Of a stretch of DNA of 7,835 nt, positions 5,180 to 7,835 are shown one piece after another. The position numbers and the translations under genes are program-made. This stretch comes from an uncultured Chloroflexota bacterium. Lineage in GTDB: Bacteria; Chloroflexota; Chloroflexia; Chloroflexales; Roseiflexaceae. Each line of letters starts with the position of its first letter. The stretch's first letter is position 1. The stretch is from contig CAIQIY010000544.1 in assembly GCA_903871975.1 (NCBI GenBank), forward strand, positions 1 to 7,835. Direction: 5' to 3'. Below the pieces are notes generated by a model that saw only the letters and a list, made by a program, of their open reading frames with translations, did no database searches and was not told where the DNA came from.

Positions 5180-6408
5180 GCGGGGGATCGATGCCGCGCT
5201 ATGCCGCGGCGCGCCATCTGTACATCCACATCCCGTTCTGTGCGCGGCGCTGTGCCTATTGCGACTTCAATACCTACGCCAACCTCGAGCACCGCATCGA
5301 CGCCTACGTCGCTGCGCTGTGCGACGAGCTGGCGGCATGGCGTGCGCTGGCCGATCCGCCAGCGGGCATCCGCTCGGTGCCACACGCCCTGATGCGCGCC
5401 GATCTGCCGCCGACGATCTTCTTCGGCGGCGGGACACCCAGCCTGCTGCCGCTGACCGCCTTCGAGCGCATCCTCGCCGCGAGCGATGCCCTGGTCGCCC
5501 GCGACGGCGCCGAGATCACCGTCGAGTGCAATCCTGGCACCGACCTCAGCCGCGACTATCTCGCCGGGCTGCGCTCGCTCGGCGTCAATCGCATCAGCAT
5601 CGGCGTCCAGACGCTCGACGACCGCATCCTGCGCGTGTTGGGGCGCACGCACACCGCCGGCGACGCGCGGGCGGCCTACGAAGCGGCCGTTCGGGCGGGG
5701 TTCGAGCGGATCAACATCGATTTCATCTTCGGCCTGCCCGGCCAGACCCACGATGCATGGCTGGCGACGCTGCGCACCCTGGTCGAGTGGCAGGTCGACC
5801 ACTGCTCGCTGTATTCGCTGATCCTCGAGCCGGCGACGCCGCTGGCGGCGCAGGTGACGGGCGGGCGTGTCAGCGTACCCGACGACGACGTCACCGGCGC
5901 GATGTACGAGGCGGCGCTCGACGTGCTGGGTGCCGGCGGGTACACGCACTACGAGATCAGCAACTGGGCACGCCGCCTGCCCGGCGATGCCGCGCGCCTC
6001 GTGCCATCGAATGCCTGCCAGCACAACCTGGCCTACTGGCTCAACGCCGACTATCTCGGCGCCGGCGCCGGTGCCCATGGTCACCTGCCGCCCCAGCGCA
6101 CCAGCCACGTGCTGACGGTCGACGAGTACATCGCCGCCGTACGGCAGCGCGGCATCCCGCTCGCCGAACGTGTCCCGCTCACGGCACACGACCTGTTCGC
6201 CGAGACGATGTTCATGGGCCTGCGGCTCAACGCCGGCGTCAGCCTGGCGCATGTCCGCGAGCGCTGTGGTGTCGCGCTCGACGATGCCGCCGGCGCGACC
6301 ATCGCCGAGCTCGTCGCGGCCGGGCTGCTCGAACGCGACGACCACGCGGTGCGCCTCACCGACCGCGGTCGGATGTTCGGCAACCAGGTGTTCGCACGCT
6401 TCGTGTAG
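5176..6408 (+). CDS. hemW: Radical SAM protein HemW (haem chaperone, HemN-like)
   Basis: A 410-residue radical SAM protein. The family was long annotated as oxygen-independent coproporphyrinogen oxidase, but HemW members bind haem and deliver it to target proteins. Evidence: LYIHIPFC, then the [4Fe-4S] motif C22-xxx-C26-xx-C29 followed by DF. True HemN has a further Cys there (CxC), so this is HemW-type. Further motifs are FFGGGTPSL (82-90), ECNPGT (117-122), RISIGVQT (139-146), FGLPGQT (185-191), YEISNWA (259-265) and the HemW signature HNxxYW (283-288), then GAGAGAHG. Residues about 60-77, between the first helix and FFGGGTPS, are about 10-15 longer than in E. coli HemW. The start at 5176 overlaps the rpiA stop (ATGA). 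An alternative ATG at 5191, after a GGGGGA tract, would remove five residues and cannot be excluded. Confidence 0.94.
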   Translation: MSGGSMPRYAAARHLYIHIPFCARRCAYCDFNTYANLEHRIDAYVAALCDELAAWRALADPPAGIRSVPHALMRADLPPTIFFGGGTPSLLPLTAFERILAASDALVARDGAEITVECNPGTDLSRDYLAGLRSLGVNRISIGVQTLDDRILRVLGRTHTAGDARAAYEAAVRAGFERINIDFIFGLPGQTHDAWLATLRTLVEWQVDHCSLYSLILEPATPLAAQVTGGRVSVPDDDVTGAMYEAALDVLGAGGYTHYEISNWARRLPGDAARLVPSNACQHNLAYWLNADYLGAGAGAHGHLPPQRTSHVLTVDEYIAAVRQRGIPLAERVPLTAHDLFAETMFMGLRLNAGVSLAHVRERCGVALDDAAGATIAELVAAGLLERDDHAVRLTDRGRMFGNQVFARFV

Positions 6409-6426
6409 GCGCCGTGCAGCGGGCGC

Positions 6427-6455
6427 TTGCAGCGCGATACCGACGCTGGTATGAT
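6427..6455 (+). promoter_or_regulatory. Sigma-70-type promoter of trpB
   Basis: TTGCAG at 6427-6432, a 17-bp spacer, and TATGAT at 6450-6455 with an extended TGG in front. This is close to the bacterial consensus at both boxes and has ideal spacing. It starts 18 bp after the hemW stop and predicts an RNA start near 6462, so trpB can be transcribed separately from rpiA-hemW. The leader of about 50 nt shows no obvious attenuator or T-box. Confidence 0.7.
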
Positions 6456-6493
6456 GATGGCCACGACACCGCAGCGCTGGCCACCAGCGAACC

Positions 6494-6504
6494 AGGAGAG
6501 GGAG
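6494..6504 (+). promoter_or_regulatory. Ribosome binding site of trpB
   Basis: AGGAGAGGGAG, a purine-rich tract whose last GGGAG ends 8 nt before the ATG at 6513. It fixes the trpB start. Confidence 0.75.
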
Positions 6505-6512
6505 CACCGCGC

Positions 6513-7718
6513 ATGACCGCGATCGAGACCGACGTCGCACGACCGGGCCGGTTCGGCCCGTATGGTGGCAGCTACGTGCCCGAGACGCTGGTGCCCGCCG
6601 TCGCGGCGCTCCGCGAAGCCTACACCGCCGCACAGCGCGATCCGTCCTTCTGGGATGCACTGCACCAGTTGCACCAGCGCTACACCGGGCGCCCGACGGC
6701 ACTGAGCCATGCAGCGCGGCTGAGCCGAGAGCTCGGCGGTGCCCAGATCTACCTCAAGCGCGAAGACCTGGCCCATACCGGTGCGCACAAGATCAACAAC
6801 GCCCTCGGCCAGGGATTGCTCGCGCAGCGCATGGGCCGGCGGCGCATCATCGCCGAGACCGGCGCCGGGCAGCATGGCGTGGCGACGGCGACGGTCTGCG
6901 CGCTGCTCGGGCTCGAGTGCGTGGTCTACATGGGCGTCGATGACATGGCGCGCCAGGCGCCGAACCAGTTCCGCATGCGCCTGCACGCCGCCGAAGACCG
7001 CGGCGTGAGCACTGGCTCGCGCACGCTCAAGGACGCGATCAACGAGGCGATGCGCGACTGGGTCACCAATCCGGACTCGTACTACCTCCTCGGGTCGGCG
7101 CTCGGGCCACACCCGTACCCCACGATGGTCCGCGACTTCCAGAGCGTCATCGGCCACGAGGCGCGCGAGCAGATGCTGCGCCTCGTCGGTCGCCTGCCCG
7201 ACCTGGTGATCGCCTGTGTCGGCGGTGGCTCGAATGCCATCGGCATATTCCACGCGTTCCTCGATGACCACGGCGTAGCACTGCGTGGCGTCGAGGCGGG
7301 CGGGCGCGGCCAGACGCTCGGCGAGCACGCCGCACGCTTCAGCGGCGGTCGGCCGGGCGTCCTGCAGGGCACCTACACGTATGTCCTGCAGGATGACGAC
7401 GGCCAGATCGGGTTGACCCACAGCGTGTCGGCCGGCCTGGATTACGCCGCCGTCGGCCCGGAACATGCCGCGCTGCACGATCGCGGCCGCGCCCAGTACA
7501 CCGCCGCCGACGATGCGGCCGCGCTGGCGGCGTTCCAGCGGTTGGCGCGCACCGAGGGCATTCTGCCGGCACTCGAGACGGCCCATGCCGTCGCCGAAGC
7601 GATCCGCCTGGCGCCATCGATGGACCCCGCGCAGAGCATCCTGGTCAATCTGTCGGGGCGCGGCGACAAGGACATCTTCACCATCGCCGACCTGCTCGGC
7701 GTCACGCTCAATGGCTAG
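6513..7718 (+). CDS. trpB: Tryptophan synthase beta chain
   Basis: A 401-residue PLP enzyme that condenses indole with L-serine to give L-tryptophan, normally in an alpha2-beta2 complex with TrpA. It opens with the family hallmark FGPYGGSYVPETL (14-26). Key residues: RPTAL (60-64), LKREDLAHTGAHKINNALGQ (81-100) with PLP lysine K93, AETGAGQHGVA (114-124) with catalytic E115, GSRTLKDAINEA (168-179), GPHPYPTMVRDFQSVIG (198-214), the phosphate-binding GGGSNA (237-242), GVEAGGRG (259-266), HSVSAGLDY (303-311) and SGRGDKD (381-387). Length and motifs fit the common TrpB1 type. Residues 152-167 are unusually divergent inside an otherwise conserved region. No trpA is visible; the short sequence after the gene does not start like TrpA. 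It has its own promoter and a strong ribosome binding site. Confidence 0.96.
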   Translation: MTAIETDVARPGRFGPYGGSYVPETLVPAVAALREAYTAAQRDPSFWDALHQLHQRYTGRPTALSHAARLSRELGGAQIYLKREDLAHTGAHKINNALGQGLLAQRMGRRRIIAETGAGQHGVATATVCALLGLECVVYMGVDDMARQAPNQFRMRLHAAEDRGVSTGSRTLKDAINEAMRDWVTNPDSYYLLGSALGPHPYPTMVRDFQSVIGHEAREQMLRLVGRLPDLVIACVGGGSNAIGIFHAFLDDHGVALRGVEAGGRGQTLGEHAARFSGGRPGVLQGTYTYVLQDDDGQIGLTHSVSAGLDYAAVGPEHAALHDRGRAQYTAADDAAALAAFQRLARTEGILPALETAHAVAEAIRLAPSMDPAQSILVNLSGRGDKDIFTIADLLGVTLNG

Positions 7719-7810
7719 CAGCCGCAACCCGGCCGCGGTCCCGCGCGTCAGTCGGGGGTGCCCGGGGCGCTGCACGCCCGTGATGTGGCGCCGTGTCAGG
7801 AGAGCCTGGT

Positions 7811-7835
7811 ATGCTGAACGCCCTGTTCTGCCTCG
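7811..7835 (+). CDS. Possible start of a further gene, cut by the window edge
   Basis: ATG at 7811 is preceded by AGGAGAG at 7798-7804, 6 nt upstream, and opens MLNALFCL before the sequence ends. Too little is present to identify a product. The alternative is that TGGTATGCT (7807-7815) is an extended -10 promoter of the kind seen before rpiA and trpB, in which case the gene would start further right. Confidence 0.35.

Noticed and set aside
5176..6408. Annotation as coproporphyrinogen III oxidase HemN
   Set aside because: The Cys following the radical SAM CxxxCxxC motif in true HemN is Phe here (CDF), and the HNxxYW signature marks HemW.
6409..6426. Short GCGCC/GGCGC hairpin after hemW as a terminator
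   Set aside because: Only 5 bp with an 8-nt loop and no T-run follows; such stems are common in GC-rich DNA.
4312..6702. Long leftward open frame of almost 800 codons opposite rpiA and hemW
   Set aside because: It is the antisense shadow of rpiA, hemW and the start of trpB, all of which have full family motifs. High GC keeps stop codons rare in shadow frames.
7765..7779. GGGCG/CGCCC hairpin after trpB as a terminator
   Set aside because: A 5-bp stem without a following T-run. It could assist termination but the sequence does not support a call.

Overview
This window looks like chromosomal DNA from a high-GC bacterium of the phylum Chloroflexota. That placement is an inference. It rests on two copies of an 'FxxFW...GG..IFGxP...QYFERAR' repeat in a cell-wall L,D-transpeptidase, an arrangement I associate with Chloroflexota surface proteins, and on GC-rich codon use in every gene. 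I see no rRNA, tRNA, CRISPR array, insertion sequence or phage gene.

Layout. Bases 1-258 hold the 3' end of a rightward gene, possibly a PlsC-like acyltransferase. It converges on a leftward two-gene operon, leaving a 13-bp gap. Reading leftward, the operon is a membrane-anchored YkuD-type L,D-transpeptidase (3905-2706) followed after 10 bp by a long RelA/SpoT (p)ppGpp enzyme (2695-272). A gene-free, divergently read region of about 580 bp follows (3906-4486). It is more A+T-rich than the genes and holds several palindromes, five ATGCATG copies and candidate promoters for both directions. On its right the rightward genes begin: rpiA (4487-5179), hemW (5176-6408, overlapping rpiA by ATGA), and trpB (6513-7718), which has its own good promoter. 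The last 25 bases may open another gene.

How the genes fit together. The left operon pairs a peptidoglycan cross-linking enzyme with the stringent-response alarmone enzyme, which suggests joint expression of wall remodelling and growth control. The right side is housekeeping metabolism: pentose phosphate isomerisation, haem delivery and tryptophan synthesis.

The most notable points are: (a) the Rel protein keeps the residues of an active HD hydrolase but carries EFDD, the motif of monofunctional RelA, where bifunctional enzymes have RxKD; (b) an Arg-rich insertion of about 45 residues lies inside its synthetase domain; (c) the divergent intergenic region has an ATGCATG cluster and a structured leader that no known element explains. 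I found no clearly novel multi-gene system.
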